Shown: piece by piece, positions 1 through 10,950 of the stretch
Numbering within the stretch: position 1 is the first letter of the stretch
How the letters are laid out: each line of letters opens with the position of its first letter
Origin: Calycina herbarum
Taxonomy: Eukaryota; Ascomycota; Leotiomycetes; Helotiales; Pezizellaceae
Length of the DNA stretch: 64,000 nt
NCBI GenBank assembly: GCA_001414485.1
Contig: LLEY01000226.1
Location: forward strand, 22,303 to 86,302
Direction of reading: 5' to 3'
Position numbers and translations under genes: made by a program
The notes under the pieces: generated by a model
The model's database searches: none
Seen by the model: the letters and a program-made list of their open reading frames with translations, nothing else
Told to the model about the DNA's origin: nothing

Positions 1-160
1 GCAAACATCAGAAATCTGTCTAGAACAGTCCATCAATCCATCATCCCTCGTCAAGAAAACCAGACAAGAATTCAGCAGACAGCCAAAGTATCATGTCCAA
101 AAGATATTCGTCATAACAGCGTGTTCCAGAGATTTACTTGACGAGTTGGATTAAGAGTAA

Positions 161-1485
161 TCATTCGGATTCTTCATCATCACTCTCAGCCTCGGCAAGC
201 CACTTGAGGAAAGTCTCGGCAGACTTGCGAACCTTCTTGCTGGTTGGGAGATCGATATACTTCTTGCTGGCCTTGGTTCCCCATTTGGTGATGACGTCTT
301 CAGCCAGGAGGTCTTCATTGTAGAGCACGAGAAGAACCTTGGACGTTTGTTCATAAATCTCAGACTTTTCTTTGCCACGGAAACCAATGAATCGCTCAAC
401 GCCACCAAGGATAGCCTTTTGGTGCTTCTCGGACGTGCCAACCTGAAAACTTTGTTAGTGGGTGACGATCAAATAGACTAGTGTGAACTTACATTCTTGA
501 GCATTCCAGCGCGCTTTGCAATCTGCTTGGCAATATCATCATCGAAGATGGTTTGGAGCAAAACGGTGAGGGTACGGTGCTTGGACTCGATGCCGAACTC
601 CTTGGCCTTGAGGTAGATTTCAACATCATCAACCTTGGTAACTCCACCCTTCTCTTCGGCCTCAGCAATGATCCAGCTGCCAAGTTGGTCATACTTGGAG
701 TTTCCACCACCCTCTCCATCTTCGTCCTCATCTTCGCCAGCAAGGACGAGCTTATTCTTGAGGTCGTCTGGGAGCTGTTGCTGACGGGCCTTGACAGCTT
801 CAGCAGACATATCCACAGTCCACTCATCATCCTTGACTTCAACCGGTTCATCGATTTCTTGAGCCTGACGGGTGAATTCATCATCACTGCCCGCCTCGAT
901 GGCCCCATCGGCATCATTTGATCCGTTGTCAGAGTTGTTCTCATCGCTATTGCCGCTACCATGTCCATTCTTCTTGGCGTCGCCATTTCCATTCTCCTTG
1001 GCCTTTCGGGCAGCCTTTCGATCGGCCTTGTCCTTCTTTCCCTTCTTGGGCTGCTTCTTGAGGATGAAGCCACTGAGCTTGAGGCGGAGGTCTACATCGG
1101 AGCGTTGACCACAGGCCTTGCAATCGAGGAGAATACGTCCATCCTTGATCACAACCACGGTCTCGGGGTTCTTGCATTTCTTGCAGAGAACGAAGCGGTT
1201 GATGAAACCGTCCAAGTAGTCTTGGAGCTTAGAAGCCTCGTGGGCACCATTGATAATCCAACGATCGTCGGCTGGGCTGGAGTTGGTCTGAGCGCCAAGC
1301 TCGAAACCAAAGTACTTGATGACATAGTCGCCCGGGCGAGCGAGAGAGGCAGCAACGCTGCTAAGGTTGACAATGACGGTCTTGATACCGTTGCCCTTGC
1401 CCTCAATCTTGGATTGGAGGCGCTCCATTTTGTATCGGTAGAAGGGATCCTTCACATCGCTGCGGATATTGATGATGGACGCCAT
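161..1485 (-). CDS. TIF5: Eukaryotic translation initiation factor 5 (eIF5)
   Basis: GTPase-activating factor for eIF2 in the cytosolic 43S/48S pre-initiation complex. Exons read 493-1485 and 161-442 with one intron (GTAAGT donor, CAG acceptor), giving 424 residues, the normal length for fungal eIF5. The N-terminal domain (about residues 1-150) starts MASIINIRSDVKDPFYRYKM and has a CX2C...CX2C zinc ribbon (CKKC, CKAC). A Lys-rich and then acidic linker follows (KKGKKDKADRKAARKAKE, then D/E-rich). The C-terminal W2/HEAT domain ends in the acidic and aromatic boxes (FLKWLAEAESDDEESE). Start is the ATG at 1485, giving the expected conserved N-terminus. I am very sure of the family; exon borders rest on reading frame and splice signals only. 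Confidence 0.97.
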
Positions 1486-2516
1486 GATTGCGGTTGTATG
1501 TAGGTAGGTCTGAATAGACTCAAATTTCTCTTTCTCGATCGATTTTGTGTGTGACGGTTACCGGACCAGGCGATGCGACATGTGACATGCAGAATGAACG
1601 TTCAGGCGTAGTGGTGAGAATGGAGAGACCAGAAGGAGATGGAGGTTTGTGGACTTTGCTAGCGGGGCATTCGACGGAATCGGGGGGAGGGTTTAGCCGT
1701 TGCTACTGAAGTATGGACTGCAAGGTTTCCGCGGTATGCGAAATGGTTGCAGCTCGAGAGGCGGCTGGTGTCTGAGGTCGTTGGCGTGGGGTGTGAGATA
1801 CATATAACGCAGATGTATCTGTTGACGTGCTGATGGGTAGGTTGAGGTGGTCGAGGAAGGTTGGCTTCCTATTGCGAGAAGAGGGGGGCGAGGTCTTGAG
1901 AGACGTGCCAGAATTCGATTTCGATGACGAAGATCGGATGGGTGGGGAGGAGTTGGTGTTTGGGGAGCACAGTTGCTGAGCAGAGCAGATCGGTTCTGAG
2001 ATAATACAGAACAGGGTGGTAAGGCAGCGAGGTTTGAATTTGATGTGTTGTTGTCTTGTGGGTGAAAGACGTGGTGGTGGAAGAAGGAGGAAGAGCAGGG
2101 ACTGACCAGAGATTTTGAGGCAGGCACCAAGGGCACGGCCATAACGTGAATGGAAAAGCGGCGCACCTGCCTCGTGGAAGTACTAAATGAACATATATGA
2201 CTAGATATTACCTAAATTGGTCAGTCATTTTTTATTTTAACATTACACCATAATTAGGAACAATAATTCCAGAAAATCAAGTAAATGGGGTCAAAGTATA
2301 GATTTAAAGTATTCTCTGCATACTTTTACACAAATATATTGAAGTTGTGCCGCTTCTAGCAGCGGCAGGTGGATTCAAAGCCGGCAGCCGAGCGCTTACT
2401 TTGTGCGAAACCTGGAACGCCGAAAACTCCAAGTGCAACAGCCACAATGGACTAACTCGCCAAACCAGAACAAAGGTAAACAAAGATTGATGTTTTTTTC
2501 AAGCACAATCACCATC
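1486..2516. other. Intergenic region between divergent eIF5 and ATG10
   Basis: About 1 kb containing the promoters of eIF5 (leftward) and ATG10 (rightward). The part around 1560-2170 is open in one minus-strand frame (157 codons) but the translation is low-complexity Ser/Pro/His-rich with no domain, so I do not call a gene. The part from 2200 to 2345 is AT-rich. No RNA gene or repeat seen. Confidence 0.6.
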
Positions 2517-3377
2517 ATGTCTCATCAACATGATTACCGCCAGTGGCCTTTTCTCACCGAAGAAGAGTTCAACCTTGCATGTGCCTTTCTCGACCAGCGA
2601 TATATCAGAGCCCAACTAGGTCCTACCCGGAAGATCTTCAAAGTTAATTCTAGGCGAACTGCGACCACGGGAGGACTTTATATTGAAATTCTTCGAATCC
2701 TACAACTTTCCAATGATGAGGACGAGTTGTCACTGGCGCTGGCAAAATTGAGTGGTGGAGATGGTCATGAAGAAATGGATGTAGATTTAGCAAACGAAGA
2801 AGCTGATGAGGTATGATTTATATTTCTAGTACATGTCACTTATTTTGATCCAAAACCTGCAACTAAAAATGATCTAGGAAGCACTTCGCCCTCAAGTTCA
2901 TGATGGCCCTCCCGGTTACAGTCTCTACTCACACCAACCATATGTCACGTATGAAATACATCTACACCCTACTTACAGAATGCCTACTCTGTGGTTTACC
3001 TTGCACGATCTTCCAATGTCAGACCCAACATTTGATCTCGACTCAGTTTACCGATATCTCGTGCCGCAAGAGTACAAAACTCAACTTCGAGCAGCTGGAT
3101 TCACAGGTGGGATTTCTGCCGCGGTAAGCACCAAAAATCATTAGCCTGCCCTCAATTGCCTTGAATGTCGACGTTTGATGAAAAAAAATACTGATTCACG
3201 TCTTAGCCACACCCTGTAACTGATGTTCCAGCCTTCTTCATCCATCCGTGTCAAACGAAGGAAGCTATGGAGAACTTTAATATCCCCTTGGACAAATACC
3301 TTATGGTTTGGATCGGGTTAGTTGGAGGCTGCGTGGGTTTGTGGGTACCTCCAGAAATGGCGAAGGATGAAGAGTAG
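2517..3377 (+). CDS. ATG10: Autophagy E2-like conjugating enzyme Atg10
   Basis: E2-like enzyme that transfers Atg12 from Atg7 to Atg5 during autophagosome formation. Exons 2517-2810, 2878-3123 and 3207-3377 join in frame to 236 residues. The Atg3/Atg10 catalytic core is clear: a TYRMPTLWFTLHD strand, then HPVTDVPAFFIHPC with the active-site Cys at about residue 195, then YLMVWIGLVGGCVGLWVPPE near the C-terminus. Introns are 67 and 83 nt with GTATGA and GTAAGC donors. An alternative in-frame ATG lies at 2490, nine codons upstream; I prefer 2517 because it gives the compact start MSHQHDYRQWPFLTEEEF, typical of the family. Family assignment is firm from the HPC motif and the C-terminal block. 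Confidence 0.92.
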
Positions 3378-3601
3378 AGGTGATTTGATACCCCTAAAAA
3401 CTAACCTCGGATGGATAATGGACCAAAAGTTTCCCACAATAATGAATCGGTAATCACAGAGCTTTTGTATATGGCTCGACCTTGTATTATTTAGCTTGTT
3501 TCTCTTGCCTGCCTGCTGGTATCTTCGTTCACCTGAGAAGTATTTTGTGGGCCATATCCTACTCCAAACGCCATTTTCAGCAAATTCCGAATTTGTTGAC
3601 C

Positions 3602-4320
3602 CTAATCATCGTCACTGTCTTCCTCCATCGCAACATCTTCATCGCTGCCCTCTTCCTCTTCCTCTTCCTCCTCCTCCTCCTCATCTCTTCTCCGCTTTTG
3701 TCCTGCAACGCTCGTGGTTGGGCTTCTCGCATCCTCCATGGCATGGTCTGCTGCTCCTGGTGGAGGCTTCAATGTTCCTGGGGCCGTAGAAGTGGCATTT
3801 GCTGTGGTGGAGGCTGATGGGGGAGCATTGAAAATACTCTGTTGCAAGGCAGTTGCGGTAACAGCCCCGGCAGCGGCAGAAGGCATATGAAATGTTCCGT
3901 CTAACTTCGCAATCGCATCCGATTTTGATTTTGCATACTGTATTTGCTACAAGGGGCCCACGCATTAGATATAAAATTCTAATTTCTCCGGGGTGAACAA
4001 GAGGCTTACCATTTCTCGCCCAAAGAACTCAAATCCTTGCAAGTCTCTCATTGCTTGAGTTGACGTTTGGATATCTCGGTAGACAATATGAGCTTGCCCT
4101 CGCATCTTTGCTGTCCGAAGGGCGACTACATCGAGTACTGGGCCATATGTGGAGAAAAGGGAGTAGAGAGACTTGCGCAAGTCCTCCTTCTGGATTTTCG
4201 ATGACGGGAGGTTCGTGACATAGAGTCTAAGGCAATTGATTAGCTTCGAACCCTGGAAACAATATCAAATTTGACTTACGATGAGTTTGGCGCGTACGTG
4301 GGTATCTTTTTTTCTGGCAT
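3602..4320 (-). CDS. U1A/U2B''-type small nuclear ribonucleoprotein (single RRM)
   Basis: Spliceosomal RNA-binding protein. Exons 4280-4320, 4010-4226 and 3602-3946 give 200 residues. The first RRM (about residues 12-95) has RNP2 LYVTNL and RNP1 RGQAHIVY, followed by the diagnostic IQYAKSKSDAIAKLDGTF strand shared with U1A and U2B''. The second RRM of animal U1A is absent; instead there is an Ala/Thr-rich linker and a short basic patch (KRRRDE) followed by a long Glu run and an acidic tail. The single RRM points to the U2B''-like (yeast Msl1-like) role, but U1A and U2B'' cannot be separated by eye. It is divergent from ARPC1 with only 230 bp between the start codons. Confidence 0.9.
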
Positions 4321-4550
4321 TGTGAAGTTGTTGAATGAGGGGTGGATTGCGGGGAGCTCTCATCGTTGCTTGAGCTTGACCTGATAAACTATTCGAATTT
4401 GAGTGTTGGCGCCCGAAATACAAGGCTGAAAACCCCCCCACCATTTGGGCTGCCCACCAGAAATCCCCGTAGCAAGTTACCTTCATCACCCGATTTCCTT
4501 CACCAACCATCGATAGTAGAGAGCTCCTCCTATCGCAATCAACAAACGCA
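4321..4550. promoter_or_regulatory. Shared bidirectional promoter, snRNP gene / ARPC1
   Basis: Only 230 bp separate the start codons of two divergently transcribed housekeeping genes, so both core promoters and 5' leaders must lie here. No TATA box is evident. The side next to ARPC1 has a C/A-rich leader ending cgcaATGG. Promoter function is inferred from position only. Confidence 0.55.
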
Positions 4551-5747
4551 ATGGCTCCACCTGAGGTTCATCACCTGTTTCACCAGCCCATTGCTGACCA
4601 CTCCTTCTCCGCCGATAAGCAAACGTTGGCTGTTGCGAGAGACACCAGTGTTGAGCTCTACGGACGAACTGGCAGCGGTTTCTCCTTGAAGGATGAGTTG
4701 AAGGGACATGATAAAACAGTCACTAGTGTGGATATTGCGTTGAGCAGTGGCCGAATTGTGACATGCTCCCAAGGTATTAAAGACCTGTGCTCCATCTCAC
4801 TTATTCTATTTATGCTAATAAATCCTGCCTATAGATAGAAATGCCTTGGTCTGGGAACCATCCCCAACTGGATACAAGCCAACCCTCGTCCTCCTCCGAA
4901 TTAATCGTGCTGCAACATTCGTACGTTGGTCTCCCTCTGAGACCAAGTTTGCCGTGGGCTCCGGTGCCAGGGTTATCGCCATCTGCTATTTCGAGGAGGA
5001 AAACGACTGGTGGGTCTCGAAACATATCAAGAAGCCCATTCGAAGCACAATTACCACTGTTGCATGGCATCCCAACTCTGTCCTCCTCGCGGCTGGATCA
5101 ACAGATGCTCACGCCAGAGTATTCTCGAGTTTTATCAAGGGTGTAGATGCTAGACCAGAGCCTGGTGTTTGGGGAGAGCGTCTACCATTCAACACTGTTT
5201 GCGGAGAGTACCTCAACAACTCAGCAGGTTGGATTCATGCCGTTTCTTTCTCCCCCAGCGGAGACGCCCTTGCTTTTGCAGCCCATGATAGCAGTATCAC
5301 GGTTGTTTATCCAAATGGTGCTGATCAACCTCCTAAAGCTGTCGTCAGTGTCAGCACTCAACTCCTACCATTTATGAGTCTCATCTGGAACGGTGAGGCG
5401 GAAATCATTGCGGCTGGTTATGACTGCGAGGCATACCGATTCAAGGGCAATGAGGGCGGTTGGCAGCTGACTGGTTCTTTGGAATCCAAAGGTGGACCCG
5501 CCGAGGAGCGAGAAGAATCCGCATTCAATATGTTCAAGCAGATGGACTTGAAGGGTAAAACGAAGGATGATACCCAGTTAAAGACTGTCCACCAGAACAC
5601 TATTAGTACCATTCGTATTTACGAAGGTCTTAATGGTGCCGTTAAGAAGTTCAGCAGTAAGCTATGCCTAGCCCATGTCTAACGAATCAATGCTAATTTA
5701 TTGTAGCGAGTGGTGTGGATGGCAGAATAGTCATTTGGAATGCATAG
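4551..5747 (+). CDS. ARC40: Arp2/3 complex subunit 1 (ARPC1/Arc40), WD40 protein
   Basis: Beta-propeller subunit of the Arp2/3 complex, which nucleates branched actin at endocytic sites. Exons 4551-4773, 4835-5656 and 5707-5747 give 361 residues, the usual ARPC1 length. WD40 features run from HSFSADKQTLAVARDTSVELY through DRNALVWEPSPTGYKPTLVL and INRAATFVRWSPSETKFAVGSG to the last blade, which ends DGRIVIWNA. The family-typical WVSKHIKKPIRSTITTVAWH segment is present, as is the insertion before the last blade (KQMDLKGK...HQNTISTIRIYEG). The second intron falls eleven codons before the end, so an uninterrupted reading truncates the last strand. Very confident. Confidence 0.95.
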
Positions 5748-6203
5748 GTAGATCAGGTATTGCCTGCGCCAGTACTTCTTTTAGACCGCCGATCTCAATC
5801 AAGATTTCCTCCTTGGGGTATTGCTAAAAATCGCAAATTGGTGTTTTAGAACACAACTATTTTTGTCTATTTGCCCAATGAAATAGCCCACCCTCTGATT
5901 TGCACTTTTGGTGTGTTGGTCGCTCGCCGTTGTCGTCAGACCCAACCGAGAGATATAATTCTCAAGACCAAGGTTATCTATCTCGTTGACCTACCACAGC
6001 TCTCGATTGTTACCATGAATATCATTCTAGACATAGTGATTTCTGCCAAATTGTAGCTCCAAGAGTTATCTTGGCTAATCTCTCCAGAGTTCAAACCACT
6101 CTATGGCTCGTGACTGGCTGTCTGTCTGTTGACTTCCCGTAGAGCTCTCGTTGTCCAGCACCTCATCCAAAAGATCTTGAAAAGCAAAAGATTTCAATCA
6201 TCT
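5748..6203. other. Convergent 3' region of ARPC1 and the 792-residue gene
   Basis: About 450 bp between two stop codons facing each other. It presumably holds both 3' UTRs and poly(A) sites. No coding sequence, RNA gene or repeat is apparent. Confidence 0.6.
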
Positions 6204-8582
6204 TCAATAGATTCCCTTTTCCCGCTTCCTCTTAGATGCACCATTGCTCTTGACATCGTTTTTCCTGACATTATTTTTCTTACCAATATGCAAGATCTCT
6301 TCTTTTTCGGGACTCGATTCGATAAGTGAACTGATAAAAGGGGTTGGTTTGGTGAACGTGACCGTTTTCTTCTTTGGTCTTTGAACCGGGCTGGTGGTGA
6401 TGGTGAAAGTCCGATGGTCTGTCTGCGTTGTTGATACATTTGTGACATCGCCCGATGCTGTTCTGATCGAAGCTGCGAGCGTTGGTCGAGCTGGAGACAA
6501 CTCTTCGGAGCCTGTCAAACTAGAAGAGCCACCTCTCGTAGCACGGTCTGTTCGGGCACCCATGGCATATATCTTTTCGTCTTTCTCCAAGTAACTGGAT
6601 CCATCATCTGACATGCGATATTCAAGCAGAGACGCCGTTGGTTGCTCTATTGGAAAAAATCGTGATGTGTTGCTGGTTCTTTCTCCGGGGGAAGTTTCAC
6701 GTGAAGTAGAGTTGCTCAACGACTGTTGCACAATGACGGATGATCCATGAGGCTGTCCCAAATTCGAGGCACTAGGAGCTGATTGTTGACCGAAAATATC
6801 AATATCTTCTCCATCGCTTCCAAATACAAATTGCCTCCAAATATCATCCGCAGCGCTCTCCTCCATGACAACTGGCAATTCTGCCCTTTTTCCTGCAATG
6901 TTCGATAAAGTACCAGTGTCATTCTGGTCAGTTACTTCAAAAATTTCCTGATTATTGTGATGCTGCTGATTTGATATCGGAGACTTCGTGTAGCTCTTAC
7001 GATCTGGTGAAAGTGAAACGAAAGAACAGGATCCACCGGCTTCATCAGATGCCATCTTCGGCAGCGGTGACGGCAATTTAAACCTGCGGCGACTTATCGG
7101 TGAAGAACCAGGTAGGCTTTGCGTGACCAATCCAGAGGTATATTCTCCGCCTACCGAATAATCATCCAAGATATCCGACACAGCATTGGTCTCTACCGTT
7201 TCCCCGAAATAGCCTGATCCTTCGGATTGGCCTACAGTTGAATGTCCGTCTGGAAGATTTGTTTCTTCGTTGTCGCCTGCTAGATCAACAGGTAAATTCG
7301 GTAGTCCAAAAGGAGTCAAATCTGCAGAAGATTCGTCAAAATAATCCACCACTGAAGCCTCCGTGGTATTATATGTTGGTCCGTAAGTAGGAGCAGCACT
7401 GACACCAGGGCTAATAAGAGCATTTTGCTGCGCAATTGAAGAGTCTGTGTTGCTGTCGGGAATCATAGCCTCCATCCAAGTCTCCCACATGCCATTATCT
7501 AAAGCTTCGGAACTCGGAACAGCCGGTTTGCTTCGTCCAACTTGGGCAATTGTGCTTCCAGCAACGTCCATATCGATGGAATCACTTCGGAGTATTGGAG
7601 CTACTTTACTGCTTCGGGGAATTGGATGGACGAGAGAGGCTGATGAAGGGCAAAAGAGAGGTTGTCTTTGGTGTTCTGGTGTCGCCCTAATTGCATTTGC
7701 CAGCTGAATACCCGACAGACTCTTGGAGCTGATACTCCTTGATCGCAATCCTTCATTATCAAGTAACATGATTTCGGAGGAAGAGGAGGGTTGCCGACTG
7801 AAGAGTATTCGATGTGAACTCTGACTCCTTGTTGTTCTAGGAGCAGAACTTGAACTTAGTCCCGGGGCTTTCACCTTGCCCCCAATAGATATTTTGACGC
7901 CAGGTATTCCCGTATTTCGTGGTGTACGCTCATGATGTTCTCGAGAGGGTGGTCGATGATGCCGATGATCCTTGGTAGCAAGATGGGACTGTTGTTTATT
8001 GCCGTACTGTGGTCGATGGCCGTCCCTAACTTTCCTCCTCCTACCGACTGCTTGCTTGTTCTGTGACGAGACGTTCGCAACTTGTGGGGGACGCTGAAAC
8101 CCAACGCTGACCCAATCTCCCTTGAGGAGTATCTTCCGTTTCTTCTCGAACAAGGAGCCCTCCACTTCATGCTCAATGCCCCCTGAGGCCACCGACGCAG
8201 AGTGATGGTATTCTCGTTTCTCGCCGTGGGGAGTTGCATGGTTGGAGAGCTTTTCCCGCTTTACCGCAATGGCAGGATGGCGCTGAATGGCGGGAGAATG
8301 GGAAGGATATGGTTCACCGAGAGCATTGGGTGAAAAGGAATTGGCGTGTCGCAGACTAGAGTGTCTATCGTCGCGGGCGTGGAATCGAACAGAGGGTTGT
8401 CGAGTTCGATTACTCCCTTCGTGAAGTTCGCACAGGCGATCAAGGTCTGGGTGTTTTCGCGGCGATTGCTTCTTTCCTGCGAGAATCGTGGCCTTGACTT
8501 TCGCAAAGTGCTGTTGTTGATGATGCCTCGAGGAACCAGCACCATTAGAGTGCCTCTGTTTGGCGCCGCCGGTCCAGTTCAT
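6204..8582 (-). CDS. Conserved ascomycete disordered protein, N-terminus MNWTGG (unknown function)
   Basis: Single exon of 792 codons starting at a clear ATG. The N-terminus MNWTGGAKQRHSN followed by QQHFAKVKATIL resembles a conserved signature I associate with a widespread, uncharacterised ascomycete family; that is from memory and not searched. A second compact block, KRKILLKGDWVSVGFQRPPQ (about residue 150), may be a short binding motif. The rest is Ser/Thr/Pro/Gln-rich and probably disordered, with basic clusters (GRRRKVRDGHRPQ) and many SP/TP sites, ending in a basic Lys-rich tail (KNNVRKNDVKSNGASKRKREKG). The composition suggests a nuclear phosphoprotein; no catalytic domain is visible. 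It is convergent with ARPC1. Confidence 0.8.
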   Translation of the reverse strand: MNWTGGAKQRHSNGAGSSRHHQQQHFAKVKATILAGKKQSPRKHPDLDRLCELHEGSNRTRQPSVRFHARDDRHSSLRHANSFSPNALGEPYPSHSPAIQRHPAIAVKREKLSNHATPHGEKREYHHSASVASGGIEHEVEGSLFEKKRKILLKGDWVSVGFQRPPQVANVSSQNKQAVGRRRKVRDGHRPQYGNKQQSHLATKDHRHHRPPSREHHERTPRNTGIPGVKISIGGKVKAPGLSSSSAPRTTRSQSSHRILFSRQPSSSSEIMLLDNEGLRSRSISSKSLSGIQLANAIRATPEHQRQPLFCPSSASLVHPIPRSSKVAPILRSDSIDMDVAGSTIAQVGRSKPAVPSSEALDNGMWETWMEAMIPDSNTDSSIAQQNALISPGVSAAPTYGPTYNTTEASVVDYFDESSADLTPFGLPNLPVDLAGDNEETNLPDGHSTVGQSEGSGYFGETVETNAVSDILDDYSVGGEYTSGLVTQSLPGSSPISRRRFKLPSPLPKMASDEAGGSCSFVSLSPDRKSYTKSPISNQQHHNNQEIFEVTDQNDTGTLSNIAGKRAELPVVMEESAADDIWRQFVFGSDGEDIDIFGQQSAPSASNLGQPHGSSVIVQQSLSNSTSRETSPGERTSNTSRFFPIEQPTASLLEYRMSDDGSSYLEKDEKIYAMGARTDRATRGGSSSLTGSEELSPARPTLAASIRTASGDVTNVSTTQTDHRTFTITTSPVQRPKKKTVTFTKPTPFISSLIESSPEKEEILHIGKKNNVRKNDVKSNGASKRKREKGIY

Positions 8583-9440
8583 CGTGGAAAAAAGAGGAAA
8601 TTGTGACGCGCTTGAGAATGGGCCCTAAGAAATGGTTCTTGGAGATAAAGAAGGAGGAGGAAAAAGAATGCGGGAAAGATGGGAGTGTAGTAAGGTATGT
8701 CGCGGTTGTGTGGGGGAGAAGGGGGAGTTGATGGGCACCCGCCTTGGAACTGCGTTCAAGTCTGTGATGTGCAACATCAACCACGCAGCAAAGCACGGCG
8801 AGGTGCTTGATCAGGCTATGCTGTGGGTAGTATAGTAGCTTAGGTATGATGACTGGACAAGAAATATATTAATTTTAGAGATTAGACAAAGTCTGCTAAC
8901 GGGGTCCAAGGCTGCCCAATCCAGGCAACTGAAGACGCCATTATACATTATTTACAAGGTGTGGTGTCTCCTACCTGCCTACCTAGAGACACTGTACCTG
9001 TACTATGCCTATCTTAGATTACCTACCTAATATTTATGTGGGATTTCTACCAATTATTGACCTACAAAGAAGATACCTGCCTCTAATTGAAGCGGAAGGC
9101 TGCAGAGGGTGAGGTGTTCGGATCAACCAGGAAGGATGCATGAATTGTTGTCGTAATAGGCAATTAATTCCAGGAATAGAATGTGACTTAAGGACGTGGA
9201 GCTCATTGGTGATGATTGTGTAGCTTAGGTTGTTGGTAGAGGAGGCGTTTACATGAAAGGAGGAGTTGAAAGCGATTAGAAAAGAACTGGAGTTGGTGTT
9301 GTGATACTTGTAGCCCCAAATGAAACCCCACATCGGCTGAAAATCGGACCTTACCCCACCCCCAGAAGGAGTCACAACTTGAATTATTGAATAAAAACGA
9401 ATAAACAAACCGGGTCAGAAAGAAAAGGCAAAACCAAACA
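8583..9440. other. Promoter and intergenic region upstream of the MNWTGG gene
   Basis: About 860 bp between the start of the minus-strand 792-codon gene and the tRNA. The first 250 bp are G/A-rich on this strand and likely contain its 5' leader. Short repeats of ctacctgcctacctag occur near 8970-9030. A minus-strand open stretch at 9034-9408 has no domain and is not called. Confidence 0.5.
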
Positions 9441-9538
9441 GGTGGTGTGGTGTAATGGTAGCACGTGACGTTGTGGTTCTCCTTCTGGATTATTCATTCT
9501 GTTCCGTTTCAATCTGGGTTCGATTCCCAGCACCGCCA
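9441..9538 (+). tRNA. tRNA with intron, probably tRNA-His(GTG)
   Basis: The cloverleaf can be drawn by eye: acceptor GGTGGTG pairs with CACCGCC (one G-U), D arm GTGTAATGGTAGCAC, T arm CTGGG-TTCGATT-CCCAG, discriminator A73, no encoded CCA. Taking TGACG as the anticodon 5' stem, the loop reads TTGTGG..C, giving anticodon GTG (His). That requires a 27-nt intron at 9477-9503 between positions 37 and 38, the canonical site, and a 3' stem of CGTTT with one T-T mismatch and one wobble, so the stem is weaker than usual. The A box is good and the B box (GGTTCGATTCC) is perfect. Isotype is moderately sure; tRNA identity is firm. Confidence 0.8.
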
Positions 9539-10710
9539 GTTCAAAGACTGGGATTGAAAATGAAGATGGTTTAATTCCATCGCATTGAATACTTTTTTGC
9601 CAGTCTTGTGGGTGAGCTTATCTTGGAAATTAAGCGAGAGATTGGTTGTCAGGTCGTGGTACCCCGCTTGCTAATTTTTTTGGTTCCCAAGCGTCACTTT
9701 GCTTCTCAACTCAAGAATTGCTGTTGGTTTCAGTACTTCTTCAGATCTTTATTGTACTTGGCATCTGTTTCCAAAGAATCGCATCTTGGGCCTACACAAG
9801 GAGTTACAAAAGTTGGAGGTCCCCCGAGGTTCACGGGAATTGTTGATCCAAAGACCGTCCAAAAGACAATGCTTCGTCACTGTTCAACGTTGGACCCGCG
9901 AGCTTTGAGGTACGATGGTCGATTCGTTCCACTCAGAATGACGATAATCGTATAGGATGATGAGTAGTGTGTGACCAACTTGGCCCGGTGAGGGAGCCCT
10001 TGTTCTCCAATTCCGATTCTGCTAATTCGGTGTGGATTTGTCTTGTCGTCTTGGAGCCGGAAGCGGCGGCATATTTCATACTCTCGTCATTTAATAGGCA
10101 AGGCAAGATTATGAGAATGCGAAACCAAAAACTGCATCGGCACCTGAATTCATTTTGCAGGGTCACATAGAAAACTGCGTCGTCACAGGAGCGGCGCCAC
10201 AATTGTTGCTGCCAAGGTATGCAGCCGCGGTGACGAGATTTGCTTCTTCTGCCTGTGATAGGGCGTTGAAAACCGGAGGGGAAGCCAGCTACGAAGAGAG
10301 TTAACTGCGCCACAGCACCAGCTAATGGCACTTCGCAAGGAAAACCTGCTACTGTACAGTAACATGCAAGCAAGGACTTGCTTGGTGCAATCTTGTCTAT
10401 CCGTGGCAAGTACGGGGCTGGGCTGGTAGTGGTGAAATTATCATAACACCTGAATTTCAAGTTGTGGCGCACCATTCATTCATTGTATGACGTAGGTACC
10501 CTTTTAGTGCCACTGGACTGGCCAGAAGCACCCGATTATCCTACATAAGGGAACCTTTACTCCTCTCTCAGTCACATCTCTCTTCTCACCAGCCAGACAA
10601 ACAAAGAACTTCACCCAGTCCAGATCAACTCGTCTCAACACCCCCAACGACTTTATACCAAAACACAAACCTCGACCTCCCAACCCACACCAAATCACCA
10701 AACCACCAAA
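9539..10710. other. Intergenic region with PMP3 promoter
   Basis: About 1.2 kb with no supported gene. The last 180 bp before PMP3 are strongly C/A-rich (repeated cacc, caaa, acccc), the usual long pyrimidine/purine-skewed 5' leader of a highly expressed fungal gene. Short open frames around 9600-9955 and 9930-10475 show no domain or convincing start. Confidence 0.5.
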
Positions 10711-10943
10711 ATGCCTTTCACCGCTTCAGATATTTGCAAGATCATCTTGGCCGTCCTTCTGCCACCTCTAGGAGTTTTCCTCGAGCGCGGATGCGGAGCT
10801 GATTTACTCATCAACATTCTGTTGACATGTCTCGGTGTAAGTTTTTCACAGCACTCTTCTTCGATCTACCATACCAGTACTAACCCATCCCATAGTACAT
10901 TCCTGGCATCGTTCATGCTCTGTACATCATCCTAAAGTATTGA
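10711..10943 (+). CDS. PMP3: Plasma membrane proteolipid 3 (Pmp3/UPF0057)
   Basis: Small two-helix membrane protein that affects plasma-membrane potential and cation/salt tolerance. Exons 10711-10836 and 10896-10943 give 57 residues, the family length. The sequence MPFTASDICKIILAVLLPPLGVFLERGC followed by YIPGIVHALYIILKY shows both hydrophobic helices and the conserved PPLGVFLE and PGIVHA signatures. The intron has a GTAAGT donor, a CTAAC branch point 16 nt before the acceptor and a TAG acceptor; it splits the protein at the usual Gly-Tyr junction. A probable second intron lies just after the stop codon, in the 3' UTR. Very confident. Confidence 0.96.
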
Positions 10944-10950
10944 TCAAATC

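Noticed and set aside
1693..2166. 157-codon minus-strand frame upstream of eIF5
   Set aside because: Low-complexity Ser/Pro/His translation, no domain, in a promoter region.
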